Shown: one piece after another, positions 45,894-54,520 of the stretch
Layout of the letters: each line of letters starts with the position of its first letter
How positions within the stretch are numbered: position 1 is the stretch's first letter
Origin: Vibrio sp. FE10
GTDB taxonomy: Bacteria; Pseudomonadota; Gammaproteobacteria; Enterobacterales; Vibrionaceae
DNA length: 64,000 nt
Assembly: GCF_030297155.1 (NCBI RefSeq)
Contig: NZ_AP028067.1
Coordinates: 434,001 to 498,000 of the forward strand
Direction of reading: 5' to 3'
Notes under the pieces: model-generated
What the model saw: the letters and a program-made list of their open reading frames with translations, nothing else
Told to the model about the DNA's origin: nothing
Database searches by the model: none
Program-made: the position numbers and the translations under genes

Positions 45894-47158
45894 TGCAAGG
45901 ATTGCTTGATTGGGTAGAAAAACGTCTACCCGCGATGAATGCTTACAAAAAGCACTTATCTGAATACCCAATGCCTAAGAACTTTAACTTTTGGTACCTT
46001 TTCGGTTCTTTGGCAATGTTGGTCCTGGTTAACCAAATCCTTACGGGTATCTGGTTAACAATGAACTACGTGCCGTCTGGTGAAGGTGCGTTTGCTTCTG
46101 TTGAATACATCATGCGTGATGTGGAATACGGTTGGTTACTGCGTTACATGCACTCGACTGGCGCTTCTGCGTTCTTCGTGGTTATCTACTTGCATATGTT
46201 CCGTGGTCTAATCTACGGTTCTTACCAAAAACCTCGTGAGCTACTTTGGATCTTCGGTATGTTGATCTTCTTAGTGCTTATGGCTGAAGCTTTCATGGGT
46301 TACTTACTACCATGGGGTCAAATGTCTTACTGGGGTGCTCAGGTAATCATATCTCTGTTTGGTGCAATTCCAGTTATTGGTGATGACCTAACGCTTTGGA
46401 TCCGTGGTGACTACATCATTTCAGGTGCAACGCTGAACCGTTTCTTCGCACTGCACGTTATCGCTCTACCAATCGTACTGTTGCTGCTTATCGTACTTCA
46501 TGTACTAGCGCTGCACGAAGTTGGTTCGAATAACCCTGACGGTATCGAGACTAAGCTTCCTAAAGGTACTATGGGCGACGACTACAAGACTCAGTTCCCA
46601 TTCCACAAGGATTACACTAAGAAATACGACATCATCGACTCTATTCCTTTCCACCCATACGGGACGGTGAAAGATATGGTAGGTGTTGCTGGTTTCTTAT
46701 TCTTGTTCTGTTACGTGCTGTTCTTTAACCCAGAGATGGGTGGGTACTTCCTTGAGCCGCCTAACTTTGAAGCTGCAAACCCACTGAAAACACCTGAACA
46801 CATCGCTCCAGTTTGGTACTTCACGCCGTTCTACGCGGTACTACGTGCTGTTCCAGATAAGCTACTGGGTGTGGTTGCAATGGGTGCTTCTATTGTTGTG
46901 CTATTCCTACTGCCATGGTTCGACCGTTGTAAAGTGCGTTCTTACCGTTACCGTAGCAAACTGCATTTGATTAACATCATCCAATTCACAATAAGCTTTA
47001 TTGCGCTTGGTGTCCTTGGTGCGCTTCCAGCAACGCCAACATACACATTACTGGCTCAAATCTTTAGCTTAGGTTATTTCATGTTCTTCGTTCTGCTGTG
47101 GTTCTACAGTAAAAATGAAGCGACGAAACCATTACCAGAAAGGGTGACATTCAAATGA
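45893..47158 (+). CDS. petB: Cytochrome b of the bc1 complex
   Basis: Cytochrome b holds the two b hemes and both quinone sites. The 421-residue protein has eight or nine membrane helices. Heme-ligand His pairs sit in RYMHSTGASAFFVVIYLHMFRG and in FFALHVIALP with LIVLHVLALHEVG. The Qo-site motif is PVWYF (HIAPVWYFTPFYA). It is followed with a four-base ATGA overlap by petC. Confidence 0.98.
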   Translation: MQGLLDWVEKRLPAMNAYKKHLSEYPMPKNFNFWYLFGSLAMLVLVNQILTGIWLTMNYVPSGEGAFASVEYIMRDVEYGWLLRYMHSTGASAFFVVIYLHMFRGLIYGSYQKPRELLWIFGMLIFLVLMAEAFMGYLLPWGQMSYWGAQVIISLFGAIPVIGDDLTLWIRGDYIISGATLNRFFALHVIALPIVLLLLIVLHVLALHEVGSNNPDGIETKLPKGTMGDDYKTQFPFHKDYTKKYDIIDSIPFHPYGTVKDMVGVAGFLFLFCYVLFFNPEMGGYFLEPPNFEAANPLKTPEHIAPVWYFTPFYAVLRAVPDKLLGVVAMGASIVVLFLLPWFDRCKVRSYRYRSKLHLINIIQFTISFIALGVLGALPATPTYTLLAQIFSLGYFMFFVLLWFYSKNEATKPLPERVTFK

Positions 47159-47892
47159 AAAAGTGGATTGTAATTTTATTTGCTATGTTGCCGTCTCTAG
47201 CGATGGCAGCGGGTGCAGGCGTACCATTAGACAAAGCAAACAATGATTTAACAGACAAAGCTTCATTGCAAAATGGCGCTAAGATGTTCATGAACTACTG
47301 TTTTGCTTGTCACTCAACGCAGTACCAACGCTATGAACGTGTTGCGAATGATTTAGAGATTCCTTTAGACCTAATGAAGGAAAACCTAATCTTCGATCCT
47401 GAAGTGAAAATTGGTAGCTTGATGGTTAACGCTATGCCTTCTGACCAAGCAGCTAGCTGGTTTGGTGCTCCACCACCAGACTTAACATTGGTTGCTCGTG
47501 TTCGTGGCGCAGATTGGCTATACACGTACCTTCGTACTTTCTATGAAGATCCGTCTCGTCCATTTGGTGTGAACAACATTGTTTTCCCAAGTGTTGGTAT
47601 GCCGCATGTTCTTGAAGAGCTACAAGGTATCCCAACGCCAATCTACGATACTCACATGGTAGATGGTGAGGAAGTAAAGGTTGTTGTTGGTACTGAAACG
47701 GACGGTTCTGGTGAACTAAGCACTGGTGAGTATGACAATGCGGTTCGCGATCTTGTTAACTTCCTAGTTTACTCGGGTGACCCAGTACAACTTGAACGCC
47801 ACGCTATGGGTTGGTGGGTAATGGCCTTCTTGGTAATCTTCACTATCGTTGTGATTTTACTGAAGAAAGAGTATTGGCGTGATGTGCACTAA
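47155..47892 (+). CDS. petC: Cytochrome c1 of the bc1 complex
   Basis: Cytochrome c1 passes electrons from the Rieske cluster to soluble cytochrome c. The 245-residue precursor has a signal peptide ending near AMAAGAG, a heme-c motif CFACH at 49-53 with the axial methionine probably in the VGMPHVLEEL region, and a single C-terminal membrane anchor (WWVMAFLVIFTIVVILL). It ends the petABC operon, and a terminator hairpin follows 43 bp later. Confidence 0.96.
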   Translation: MKKWIVILFAMLPSLAMAAGAGVPLDKANNDLTDKASLQNGAKMFMNYCFACHSTQYQRYERVANDLEIPLDLMKENLIFDPEVKIGSLMVNAMPSDQAASWFGAPPPDLTLVARVRGADWLYTYLRTFYEDPSRPFGVNNIVFPSVGMPHVLEELQGIPTPIYDTHMVDGEEVKVVVGTETDGSGELSTGEYDNAVRDLVNFLVYSGDPVQLERHAMGWWVMAFLVIFTIVVILLKKEYWRDVH

Positions 47893-47904
47893 TTGTGCTA
47901 TAAT
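47874..47904 (+). promoter_or_regulatory. Extended -10 promoter, probably for sspA
   Basis: TGC followed directly by TATAAT (47896-47904) is an extended -10 element. A TTGGCG at 47874-47879 is 19 bp away. The start would fall near 47911, before the hairpin at 47936, so that hairpin would lie in the sspA leader. Confidence 0.5.
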
Positions 47905-47935
47905 ACCGTGCTAATTCCCAAATTATGTTAATGTT

Positions 47936-47965
47936 CAATGGAGGCTTTAGGCCTCCATTGTTTTT
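47936..47965 (+). terminator. Terminator or attenuator between petC and sspA
   Basis: CAATGGAGGC and GCCTCCATTG form a 10-bp perfect stem with a 5-nt loop, followed by five T residues. It lies only 25 bp before the sspA start codon. Confidence 0.85.
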
Positions 47966-47989
47966 ATTTAAAGTGTACTGGAGGGCTCC

Positions 47990-48625
47990 ATGGCTGTAGC
48001 TGCCAATAAACGTTCTGTAATGACTCTTTTCTCAAGTGCTTCTGATATGTATAGCCATCAGGTGCGCATTGTTCTTGCTGAAAAAGGCGTAAGTGTTGAA
48101 GTTGAGTTAGTAGATGAAAAAAATCTACCAGCAGAGCTTGTTGAACTGAACCCGTACAAATCAGTACCTACCCTTGTTGATCGTGAGCTTGCTCTATATG
48201 ACTCAAAGATCATCATGGAATATCTAGATGAGCGTTTCCCTCATCCACCATTGATGCCTGTATACCCGGTTGCACGTGGTAATAGCCGTCTAATGATGTA
48301 CCGCATTGAGCGCAACTGGTATTCAGTTGCAGAGAAGATCGTTAAAGGCAACGCTGAAGAATCAGAAGCTGCTCGCGTTAAACTGCGCAACGACCTACTG
48401 ACTCTTGCTCCTATCTTCGCTGAGTATGAATACTTCATGAGCGAAGAGTTTAGCCTAATTGATTGCTACCTTGCTCCGCTACTATGGCGTTTACCTGAGC
48501 TTGGCATCGAACTGATTGGTCCTGGTTCTAAAGAGCTTAAGATTTACATGAACCGCGTATTTGAACGTGATTCATTCCTAGCTTCTCTAACAGAAGCTGA
48601 GCGTGAGATGCGACTCGTTCGCTAA
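47990..48625 (+). CDS. sspA: Stringent starvation protein A
   Basis: SspA is a glutathione-S-transferase-fold protein that binds RNA polymerase holoenzyme and shifts transcription under starvation and acid stress. The 211 residues show the thioredoxin-like half (MTLFSSASDMYSHQVRIVLAEKG) and the helical half. The surface triad region PHPPLMPVYP is present. It is followed 6 bp later by sspB. In E. coli sspA follows rplM-rpsI directly; here petABC lies between. Confidence 0.97.
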   Translation: MAVAANKRSVMTLFSSASDMYSHQVRIVLAEKGVSVEVELVDEKNLPAELVELNPYKSVPTLVDRELALYDSKIIMEYLDERFPHPPLMPVYPVARGNSRLMMYRIERNWYSVAEKIVKGNAEESEAARVKLRNDLLTLAPIFAEYEYFMSEEFSLIDCYLAPLLWRLPELGIELIGPGSKELKIYMNRVFERDSFLASLTEAEREMRLVR

Positions 48626-48631
48626 GCGTTT

Positions 48632-49126
48632 ATGGATATTTCTAATATGACACCACGCCGACCATACATGCTTCGCGCATTCTATGATTGGTTGGTTGAT
48701 AACGAATTAACTCCCCACCTTGTTGTTGAAGCAACATTACCAGGTGTGAGAGTTCCAGAAGAGTTTGTTCAAGATGGTCAGATCATTCTGAACATCGCGC
48801 CTCGTGCGGTTGGGCAACTTGAACTGAGTAACGAAGCTGTTACGTTCAGTGCTCGCTTTAGCGGACGTCCACACTCTGTGATCGTTCCTCTATATGCAGT
48901 ACAAGCGATTTATGCTCGTGAGAATGGTGCTGGTACCATGTTTGAACCTGAAGAGGCATACATGGAAGCGTTTGAAGAAGGGATTGAAGAAAGTCCTTTT
49001 GAAGAACCAGAAAAAGGCCCATCTTTGAGTGTAGCAACGGCAGACGTTGATGCGGAAGAGCCTGACTCAGATCCTGAGCCACCTCGTCCAGCAAAAGGTC
49101 GACCAAGCCTTCGTGTTATCAAATAG
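48632..49126 (+). CDS. sspB: ClpXP adaptor protein SspB
   Basis: SspB delivers ssrA-tagged proteins to ClpXP. The 164 residues include the conserved domain MTPRRPYMLRAFYDWLVDN to AIYARENGAGTMFEPE, an acidic flexible linker (about 112-150) and the C-terminal ClpX-binding tail RPSLRVIK. It is the second gene of sspAB and ends at a terminator. Confidence 0.97.
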   Translation: MDISNMTPRRPYMLRAFYDWLVDNELTPHLVVEATLPGVRVPEEFVQDGQIILNIAPRAVGQLELSNEAVTFSARFSGRPHSVIVPLYAVQAIYARENGAGTMFEPEEAYMEAFEEGIEESPFEEPEKGPSLSVATADVDAEEPDSDPEPPRPAKGRPSLRVIK

Positions 49127-49154
49127 CGTTATTTTTAAATAACTCCAAATACAA

Positions 49155-49183
49155 AAAAGCAGCGATTTATCGCTGCTTTTTCT
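49155..49183 (+). terminator. Bidirectional terminator between sspB and dolP
   Basis: AAAAGCAGCGA pairs with TCGCTGCTTTT (11 bp) around a 4-nt loop and is followed by T runs. The flanking genes converge. Confidence 0.92.
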
Positions 49184-49286
49184 TTTTGTGCTTTCTGGTT
49201 TTTATTCGTTTGATTCATTTCGTTAGGCTTTACCAGCTAACCAGCAGCTAAGCCAGTTAAGTCCGTTTAAGTGGACTTAGCGAAGG

Positions 49287-49892
49287 TTAGTTTACCGAAG
49301 TATCTTCTTCACCATATTCGAACGCTCGAATCACCTGCTTTACGCCTGAAACATTACGGGCAACTTCTGTCGCGATATCAGCATGCTCTCGAGATACTAA
49401 CCCAAGTAAAAACACCTCTGAATCTTCAGTGATGACTTTAACCTTAATGCCGTTGAGATCTGCGTTTGCAAGAAGGGCTGATTTCACCTTAGTGGTGATC
49501 CAGCTGTCGTTACTAATGGCACTGATGGTCAATGGCTCTTTTACTCGCACCTGATTATGGATGCTTTCTACGCCTGCCACTTCTTTGGCTTGGCTTTCAA
49601 ACGCGCGACGTTCTGAGTCAGTGGTCGCTTGCCCCATCAATACAACCGAACCTCGGTAAGAGCTCGCAGTGATACGAACGTTGCCACGATATGGTTGTTT
49701 GTTGGTGATGGCCGCGACTTCAAATTCGATATTGTTGTCGTTCCAAATCTCTTTGGTGGTTCGTGTATCAGTGACTAAGTTCGCTGTGGTTGCAGCACCA
49801 GCAATGAAAATGCCAGCACAACCAGACAGGGAAAGTGTAAGTAGCGAAACACTAATCAGCTTAAACAGCCTCATAGAGGTTAATGATTTCAT
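49287..49892 (-). CDS. dolP: Outer-membrane BON-domain lipoprotein DolP
   Basis: A 201-residue lipoprotein. The lipobox LSGC gives Cys25 as the lipidated residue. Two BON domains follow, at about 45-115 and 120-195. DolP (YraP) supports outer-membrane integrity and division-site peptidoglycan remodelling. GGAG precedes ATG 49892; a second ATG 18 bp in has no ribosome binding site. It is last in the order lpoA-yraN-diaA-dolP, the same as in E. coli. Confidence 0.95.
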   Translation of the reverse strand: MKSLTSMRLFKLISVSLLTLSLSGCAGIFIAGAATTANLVTDTRTTKEIWNDNNIEFEVAAITNKQPYRGNVRITASSYRGSVVLMGQATTDSERRAFESQAKEVAGVESIHNQVRVKEPLTISAISNDSWITTKVKSALLANADLNGIKVKVITEDSEVFLLGLVSREHADIATEVARNVSGVKQVIRAFEYGEEDTSVN

Positions 49893-49908
49893 TGTGATGC
49901 TCCGTCTA

Positions 49909-50499
49909 TCACTCTTCGTGAGCAGGGAAGAGTACTTGGTCGATTAGGTCACATAGGCAGTGCAGTGTCACCATGTGAACTTCGTGAATGCGTGCTGTAC
50001 GGTGTGAAGGGATACGAATTTCTACATCGTGTTCGCCAAGCAAACCAGCCATTTCACCGCCGTCTTTACCGGTAAAGGCGATGATAGTCATATCACGAGT
50101 TACCGCCGCTTCCATCGCTTTGATGATGTTCTTGCTGTTACCGCTGGTTGAGATAGCCAGTAAAATATCACCGGTTTGACCAAATGCGCGCACCTGCTTA
50201 GAGAAGATCTCTTCATAGTGGTAATCGTTAGCAACGGCCGTCAACGTCGTATTGTCTGCCGTTAGCGCCATTGCTGGCAGGCTAGGGCGTTCTGTTTCAA
50301 ATCGGTTTAATAAGCATGATACAAACTGTTGAGCATTAGACGCAGAACCACCATTACCACAACAAAGAATTTTGTTTCCGTTGAGCAGGGTTGCAACCAT
50401 TGCTTGTGCAGCATGCGTAATGGCGTCAGGCAGTGCTTCGGCAGCAGCAATCTGGATCTGAATACTTTCTGTAAAACTTTCTTTAATGCTGTCTAGCAT
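49909..50499 (-). CDS. diaA: DnaA initiator-associating protein DiaA
   Basis: A 196-residue SIS-domain protein that binds DnaA and promotes ordered initiation at oriC. Landmarks are [34 protein letters not shown] and the C-terminal [10 protein letters not shown]. GmhA is a close relative, but the neighbours yraN and dolP and the sequence favour DiaA. AAGGATAAAC precedes the ATG. It begins two bases after yraN ends. Confidence 0.93.
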   Translation of the reverse strand: MLDSIKESFTESIQIQIAAAEALPDAITHAAQAMVATLLNGNKILCCGNGGSASNAQQFVSCLLNRFETERPSLPAMALTADNTTLTAVANDYHYEEIFSKQVRAFGQTGDILLAISTSGNSKNIIKAMEAAVTRDMTIIAFTGKDGGEMAGLLGEHDVEIRIPSHRTARIHEVHMVTLHCLCDLIDQVLFPAHEE

Positions 50500-50501
50500 G
50501 T

Positions 50502-50900
50502 TTATCCTTGGGTAATCGCGTTTTGAATCCAGTTGATATCGTCATTTGGGCCTTCGATGGCAACGATATCAAATCGGAAGTCTGTAGAGTGTACTGACAG
50601 GCCTTGCTGCATAAGCCAGACATTGGCTGTTTTAAGCAGCTTGTGCGACTTCTTTGCTGTCACCATTTCAGCGGCATGTCCGTAGCGTGTTTGCTTGCGG
50701 TATTTTACCTCAGTAAACACAACCGTATTGTTATGACGCATTATAAGATCAATTTCGCCACACTTTGCTATGAAGTTTTCTTCAATTAGCGATAAACCGT
50801 GGCGAATTAGGTAGGACTTTGCCACGGCTTCGTATTTATCACCCACTTGTTTGTGGGTGATTGTTGGTTTGGAGAGAAACTTACGGCTAAAAAGCCCCAT
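50502..50900 (-). CDS. yraN: UPF0102 nuclease-fold protein YraN
   Basis: A 132-residue protein with the endonuclease-like core of UPF0102: [17 protein letters not shown], then [22 protein letters not shown], with the Asp and Glu-x-Lys of the fold. Function is unknown. I chose ATG 50900 (MGLFSRKF), which has GGGCAGAG before it; a GTG at 50921 would add seven residues. The gene overlaps the lpoA end by 14 bases. Confidence 0.9.
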   Translation of the reverse strand: MGLFSRKFLSKPTITHKQVGDKYEAVAKSYLIRHGLSLIEENFIAKCGEIDLIMRHNNTVVFTEVKYRKQTRYGHAAEMVTAKKSHKLLKTANVWLMQQGLSVHSTDFRFDIVAIEGPNDDINWIQNAITQG

Positions 50901-52704
50901 GCTCTGCCCAACTGATTTCACGTTGTACGATGCAATTGTTGTCGATAGTTAGCACACCGGTTTCACCTGGAATACTGTAGCCTTGAACGGCTTTCATCTG
51001 TGGAAGTGCATCCATTAGGTAATAAGCATCCATTCCCAACGCTTGCAGACGTTTTTGGCCGTTTGAGTTTGAAGGCCATAGGTCGTTTAGCTCTTTGTTG
51101 AGCTCGTTCTTGCTCTCAACCAATAGTGGGATGTCGCTGTAGAACACACCTGTTAGGTCTTCGTACTGCTTATCGCCGCTGTTGCTGCGTGAGTTTGAGA
51201 ACAAGGCTGGTTGGTCAGCATCTGGGTTAATTGCCACTTCAATGAAAGGCTTAATTAACGTGAGCTCTGAGTTCTTCGCCACAATGTAGACCGAGTCGAT
51301 ATCACGACGACTGCGTGGCTCAGTTTCTAGGTCCAGATTAAGGAGGCCATCCATTTGAGCGATACGCTGCTGGCTTTCTTGTAGTCCGAATACCTGATTC
51401 ACATTGCGCTGAAGTTGGCGCTTGTCAGAGAACATAGTAATCGCGACTTCGTTGTTGCTGTACTTTTTCCACTCTGCCTTAAAGGCTTGCTCAACTCGGT
51501 CACCTAAGCGTCCTTTTGGCGCTAGGATAAGCGGGTACTTATAACCTTGAGCAAAAAGATGTTTCGCTGCTTGAGCGACTTCTTGTTCTGGCGATAGAGC
51601 GAGATAGCAGATATTAGTATCAGATTCTAACTGCGTTGGAATGTTCAAAGCTAACGCAGGAATCGAGTTCTCGTGATTTTTCTGCGCTTGTTGAAGCTTG
51701 GTGATGTTGCTCTTAATCAGCGGACCAACAATGAAATCAACGTTGTTTTCTTCCAGTGTTGCTTTAATTTCAGCGGCACTTTGTACGTTGGTATCCATAA
51801 CCGTCAGGGTTGCATCTTCTTCGCGCTCTTTGTCATTCATCATTGCAAAGATAAAACCGTCACGAACGAGTTGCGCTTGCTTGCCGTACTTACCTGTTAA
51901 AGGCAGTAATAGCGCGGTGCTGGTTGGCTTGCTGATTTCTAACGCTAATATATCGGTGATCGCTTGAGGCGTATAAAGCGCTGCTGGGTGGCGAGGGTTC
52001 TCTGCTAACCAATCAGACAGTGTTTTCTGCAGGTCAGGAAGATTAGAGTTGAGCGTCTTCATGTAAATAGACAGCTGTAACCAGCCCGCTAAAACGTCTT
52101 CGGTAGGAGAAGTTTTAAGCTCTAGAATCTCATATTGAGAATAGCTATTCAGATTCTGCCAAATACGGTCGGCCGTTTGCTGCTGGATTTCTTCATCAGC
52201 ATCTAGGTACTCTGAATAAAGCACTAACTCACGGCTCGCTTCGAAATACTCTTTCTTCATCTCTGAAATATTCGCGCGTAGCTCGTGATAATCTTTCCAT
52301 TGCTCGTTAGGCAGTTTCCACCACGGCTGGAAATTAAGTTGGCTATAGGCTTGGTCTGGTTGCGAGTTATTCACTAATAACTGCGCACGAGCCAGTTGCC
52401 ACTCTGCTTGTTGCACTTCACTAAGCTCTTGCTTTGCTATGCGTTTGATAAGCAAAGTAGCTTGATCGGTTTTCCCAGCTTGCACAGAGGCTTTAAGTGC
52501 CATGATTAGCCAATCGTTTTGCAGGCTTCCTTTGCTGCTATCCGCTTGCATCATGTAACTTTCAGTTGATTGCGCTGGATCTAGTGTAATATCAACACGC
52601 GTTGGTGCTTGAGGGCCTGAAGAACAAGCCGCCAACGTAATTGCTAATGCAATTGGAGTGAGTAAGCGTGGTACACTGAGTCTCTTATGGTTCATCGTTG
52701 CCAT
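50887..52704 (-). CDS. lpoA: Outer-membrane lipoprotein activator of PBP1A, LpoA
   Basis: LpoA reaches through the periplasm to activate the synthase PBP1A. The 605-residue precursor has a lipobox LAAC with Cys27. Residues about 35-250 are a TPR-like helical domain; about 255-600 are a type I periplasmic-binding-protein-like fold with ALLLPLTGKYGKQAQLVRDGF and VDFIVGPLIKSN. Two starts nine bases apart are possible (MATM). It is divergent from rsmI, as in E. coli. Confidence 0.95.
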   Translation of the reverse strand: MATMNHKRLSVPRLLTPIALAITLAACSSGPQAPTRVDITLDPAQSTESYMMQADSSKGSLQNDWLIMALKASVQAGKTDQATLLIKRIAKQELSEVQQAEWQLARAQLLVNNSQPDQAYSQLNFQPWWKLPNEQWKDYHELRANISEMKKEYFEASRELVLYSEYLDADEEIQQQTADRIWQNLNSYSQYEILELKTSPTEDVLAGWLQLSIYMKTLNSNLPDLQKTLSDWLAENPRHPAALYTPQAITDILALEISKPTSTALLLPLTGKYGKQAQLVRDGFIFAMMNDKEREEDATLTVMDTNVQSAAEIKATLEENNVDFIVGPLIKSNITKLQQAQKNHENSIPALALNIPTQLESDTNICYLALSPEQEVAQAAKHLFAQGYKYPLILAPKGRLGDRVEQAFKAEWKKYSNNEVAITMFSDKRQLQRNVNQVFGLQESQQRIAQMDGLLNLDLETEPRSRRDIDSVYIVAKNSELTLIKPFIEVAINPDADQPALFSNSRSNSGDKQYEDLTGVFYSDIPLLVESKNELNKELNDLWPSNSNGQKRLQALGMDAYYLMDALPQMKAVQGYSIPGETGVLTIDNNCIVQREISWAEHGAF

Positions 52705-52765
52705 GAGTTCTTTAAATTCCGTATCAATTTGTATCTATATTAATCGTTGAAGTGATGGTAAACAA

Positions 52766-53632
52766 ATGACAGATAACAAAACCTTGCTCACAGAGAGCCC
52801 AACTCTCTATATTGTGCCAACCCCAATCGGAAATTTGGGAGATATCACTCAAAGAGCAATTGAAATTTTATCAAGTGTCGATGTTATTGCAGCCGAAGAC
52901 ACACGCCACACGGGTAAGCTGCTTGCTCACTTCAATATATCCACCAGAACGTTCGCTTTACATGATCATAATGAACAAACTAAAGCGCAAGTTCTAGTCG
53001 AAAGGTTATTAGAAGGTCAGTCTATCGCATTAGTCTCTGATGCGGGTACTCCTTTAATCAGTGACCCAGGTTACCATCTTGTATCACAATGTCGTCAAGC
53101 GGGTGTGAGAGTTGTGCCACTTCCTGGTGCTTGTGCTGTGATTACCGCACTCAGTGCGTCTGGTTTACCGTCTGATCGTTTCAGTTTTGAAGGCTTCTTA
53201 CCGCCAAAGAGCAAAGGTCGTAAAGATAAGTTCTTAGAGATCGCAAAAGCAGAACGCACGTGTATCTTCTACGAATCTCCGCACCGTATTACTGATTCTC
53301 TACAAGACATGCTTGAGATCTTAGGCCCTGACCGTGAGGTTGTGTTGGCGCGTGAGCTGACTAAAACATTCGAAACCATTCAAGGGTTGCCACTCGGTGA
53401 GCTTATTGAGTGGATTGAAGAAGACTCGAACCGCAAGCGCGGTGAGATGGTGTTGCTGATTCATGGTCACCGTGAAGAAGCGAGCACAGAGCTGCCAGAC
53501 GAAGCGACTCGTACGCTGGGTATTCTAACCAAAGAGTTGCCCCTTAAAAAAGCAGCGGCAATGACGGCAGAGATCTACAACCTTAAGAAGAATGCACTCT
53601 ATAAGTGGGGTCTAGAACACCTAGACAACTAA
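52766..53632 (+). CDS. rsmI: 16S rRNA (cytidine-1402-2'-O)-methyltransferase
   Basis: RsmI methylates the ribose of C1402 in the P site, the partner of RsmH, encoded downstream, which methylates the base of the same nucleotide. The 288 residues have the tetrapyrrole methylase fold: [17 protein letters not shown], the [12 protein letters not shown] loop and FYESPHRI. It is divergent from lpoA and complete. Confidence 0.97.
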   Translation: MTDNKTLLTESPTLYIVPTPIGNLGDITQRAIEILSSVDVIAAEDTRHTGKLLAHFNISTRTFALHDHNEQTKAQVLVERLLEGQSIALVSDAGTPLISDPGYHLVSQCRQAGVRVVPLPGACAVITALSASGLPSDRFSFEGFLPPKSKGRKDKFLEIAKAERTCIFYESPHRITDSLQDMLEILGPDREVVLARELTKTFETIQGLPLGELIEWIEEDSNRKRGEMVLLIHGHREEASTELPDEATRTLGILTKELPLKKAAAMTAEIYNLKKNALYKWGLEHLDN

Positions 53633-53656
53633 TGCTTCTTTAGTGATTTAGTTCAG

Positions 53657-53699
53657 ATACAGATAAATGAGTAACTAAGCTGTTCTCCTTTATCTGTAT
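53657..53699. repeat. Imperfect terminator-like inverted repeat after rsmI
   Basis: ATACAGATAAA (53657-53667) and TTTATCTGTAT (53689-53699) pair exactly but enclose a 21-nt loop, and no T run follows. It may weakly end rsmI transcription. Confidence 0.4.
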
Positions 53700-53739
53700 T
53701 GCTAACCTGCCACTCGCTCTTAAATGCATTCGCAACTCT

Positions 53740-53911
53740 CATCTCGTCAATCACATCTGCATTTAATTCTTTTCGAATCTCTCATCTCGTTACTCATATC
53801 CACTTTTAATTCTGTTCGAACCTCTCATCTCGTTACTCGCATCCGCTTTTAATTCTTTTCGAATCTCTCATCTCGTTATTCGCATCCGCTTTTAACTCTT
53901 TTCGTATCTCT
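53740..53911. repeat. Four tandem copies of a 43-bp repeat upstream of rnpB
   Basis: Units begin at 53740, 53783, 53826 and 53869, each opening CATCTCGT and closing TTCG(A/T)A(T/C)CTCT. Neighbouring copies differ at 3-5 positions in the pairs I compared. A decayed part-copy precedes the first and another (CATCTCGCTACGCG) follows the last. The plus strand is about 74% pyrimidine in the third unit. There are no unique spacers, so it is not CRISPR. No reading frame of interest. It fills most of the 400-bp gap between rsmI and rnpB. Confidence 0.93.
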
Positions 53912-53999
53912 CATCTCGCTACGCGTATCTGCTCTTCAGCTGCTTTTGTTCAATTTCCCATCAGTTAACAATCGGTTTGCAGCATATTTGTGATCTCGC

Positions 54000-54028
54000 T
54001 AGACACTGCACATTAATCTCTATACAAT
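54000..54028 (+). promoter_or_regulatory. Promoter of rnpB
   Basis: TAGACA (54000-54005) and TACAAT (54023-54028) are spaced by exactly 17 bp and each matches consensus at five of six positions. A CCGCCC discriminator follows, as expected of a stable-RNA promoter. The start would be near 54035. Confidence 0.85.
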
Positions 54029-54035
54029 CCGCCCT

Positions 54036-54476
54036 CGGAGTTGAACGGGTAATCGCTGCTTTGCTGATGTCCTTCGGGAGACTGACGTTGAGGTCCTTCG
54101 GGAAACTGACGTTGAAGTCCTTCGGGAGACTGGTAGAGGGGAGGAACGTCCGGGCTCCATAGAGCAGGGTGCCAGATAACGTCTGGGGGGCGCGAGCCCA
54201 CGACAAGTGCAGCAGAGAGAAGACCGCCGATGGCCTCATTTCTTCGGAAGAGGCACAGGTAAGGCTGAAAGGGTGCGGTAAGAGCGCACCGTGCGGCTGG
54301 CAACAGTTCGTAGCAAGGTAAACTCCACCCGGAGCAAGATCAAATAGGCCCTCGCATTGCGCTGCTCGCGTATGGGGGCGGGTAGATTGCTTGAGCCTGT
54401 GAGCGATTGCAGGCCTAGACGAATGGTTACCGCCGCGCAAGCGGAACAGAACCCGGCGTATGTGTCAACTCCACCT
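54036..54476 (+). ncRNA. rnpB: RNase P RNA, type A, with an expanded P3 region
   Basis: The catalytic RNA that trims tRNA 5' ends. The conserved blocks follow the E. coli order: AGGGGAGGAACGTCCGGGCT, CATAGAGCAGGGTGCCAG, GAAAGGGTGCGGTAAGAGCG, GTAAACTCCACCCGGAGCAA and AGAACCCGGCGTATG. P1 pairs GGAGTTGA (54037-54044) with TCAACTCC (54465-54472), which sets the ends to within a few bases. The gene is about 440 nt against 377 in E. coli; most of the excess is the triplicated hairpin unit at 54069-54132. Open frames across it are not real genes. Confidence 0.97.
54069..54132 (+). repeat. 24-nt tandem repeat inside RNase P RNA (P3 region)
   Basis: Unit 1 (54069-54092) and unit 2 (54093-54116) differ at two positions, and a 16-nt third part (54117-54132) is identical to the start of unit 1. 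Each contains GTCCTTCGGGAGAC or its one-base variant GTCCTTCGGGAAAC, whose CTTCGG forms a UUCG tetraloop. E. coli has one such hairpin here. The region 5' of the AGGGGAGG block is 100 nt, against about 56 nt in E. coli. Confidence 0.9.
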
Positions 54477-54486
54477 ATATAAAGAA

Positions 54487-54520
54487 CCCATCATTACTTA
54501 ACAGTAGTGATGGGTTTTTT
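54487..54520 (+). terminator. Terminator of rnpB
   Basis: CCCATCATTACT pairs with AGTAGTGATGGG (12 bp, one G-T pair) around a 4-nt loop and is followed by six T residues, 10 bp past the RNA. Confidence 0.92.

Noticed and set aside
53740..53911. CRISPR array
   Set aside because: The 43-bp units are directly adjacent with no unique spacers, and no cas genes are seen.
53961..54440. Open frames of 60-160 codons across the RNase P RNA, on both strands
   Set aside because: They are by-products of the structured RNA gene; their repeated peptides only mirror the 24-nt repeat.
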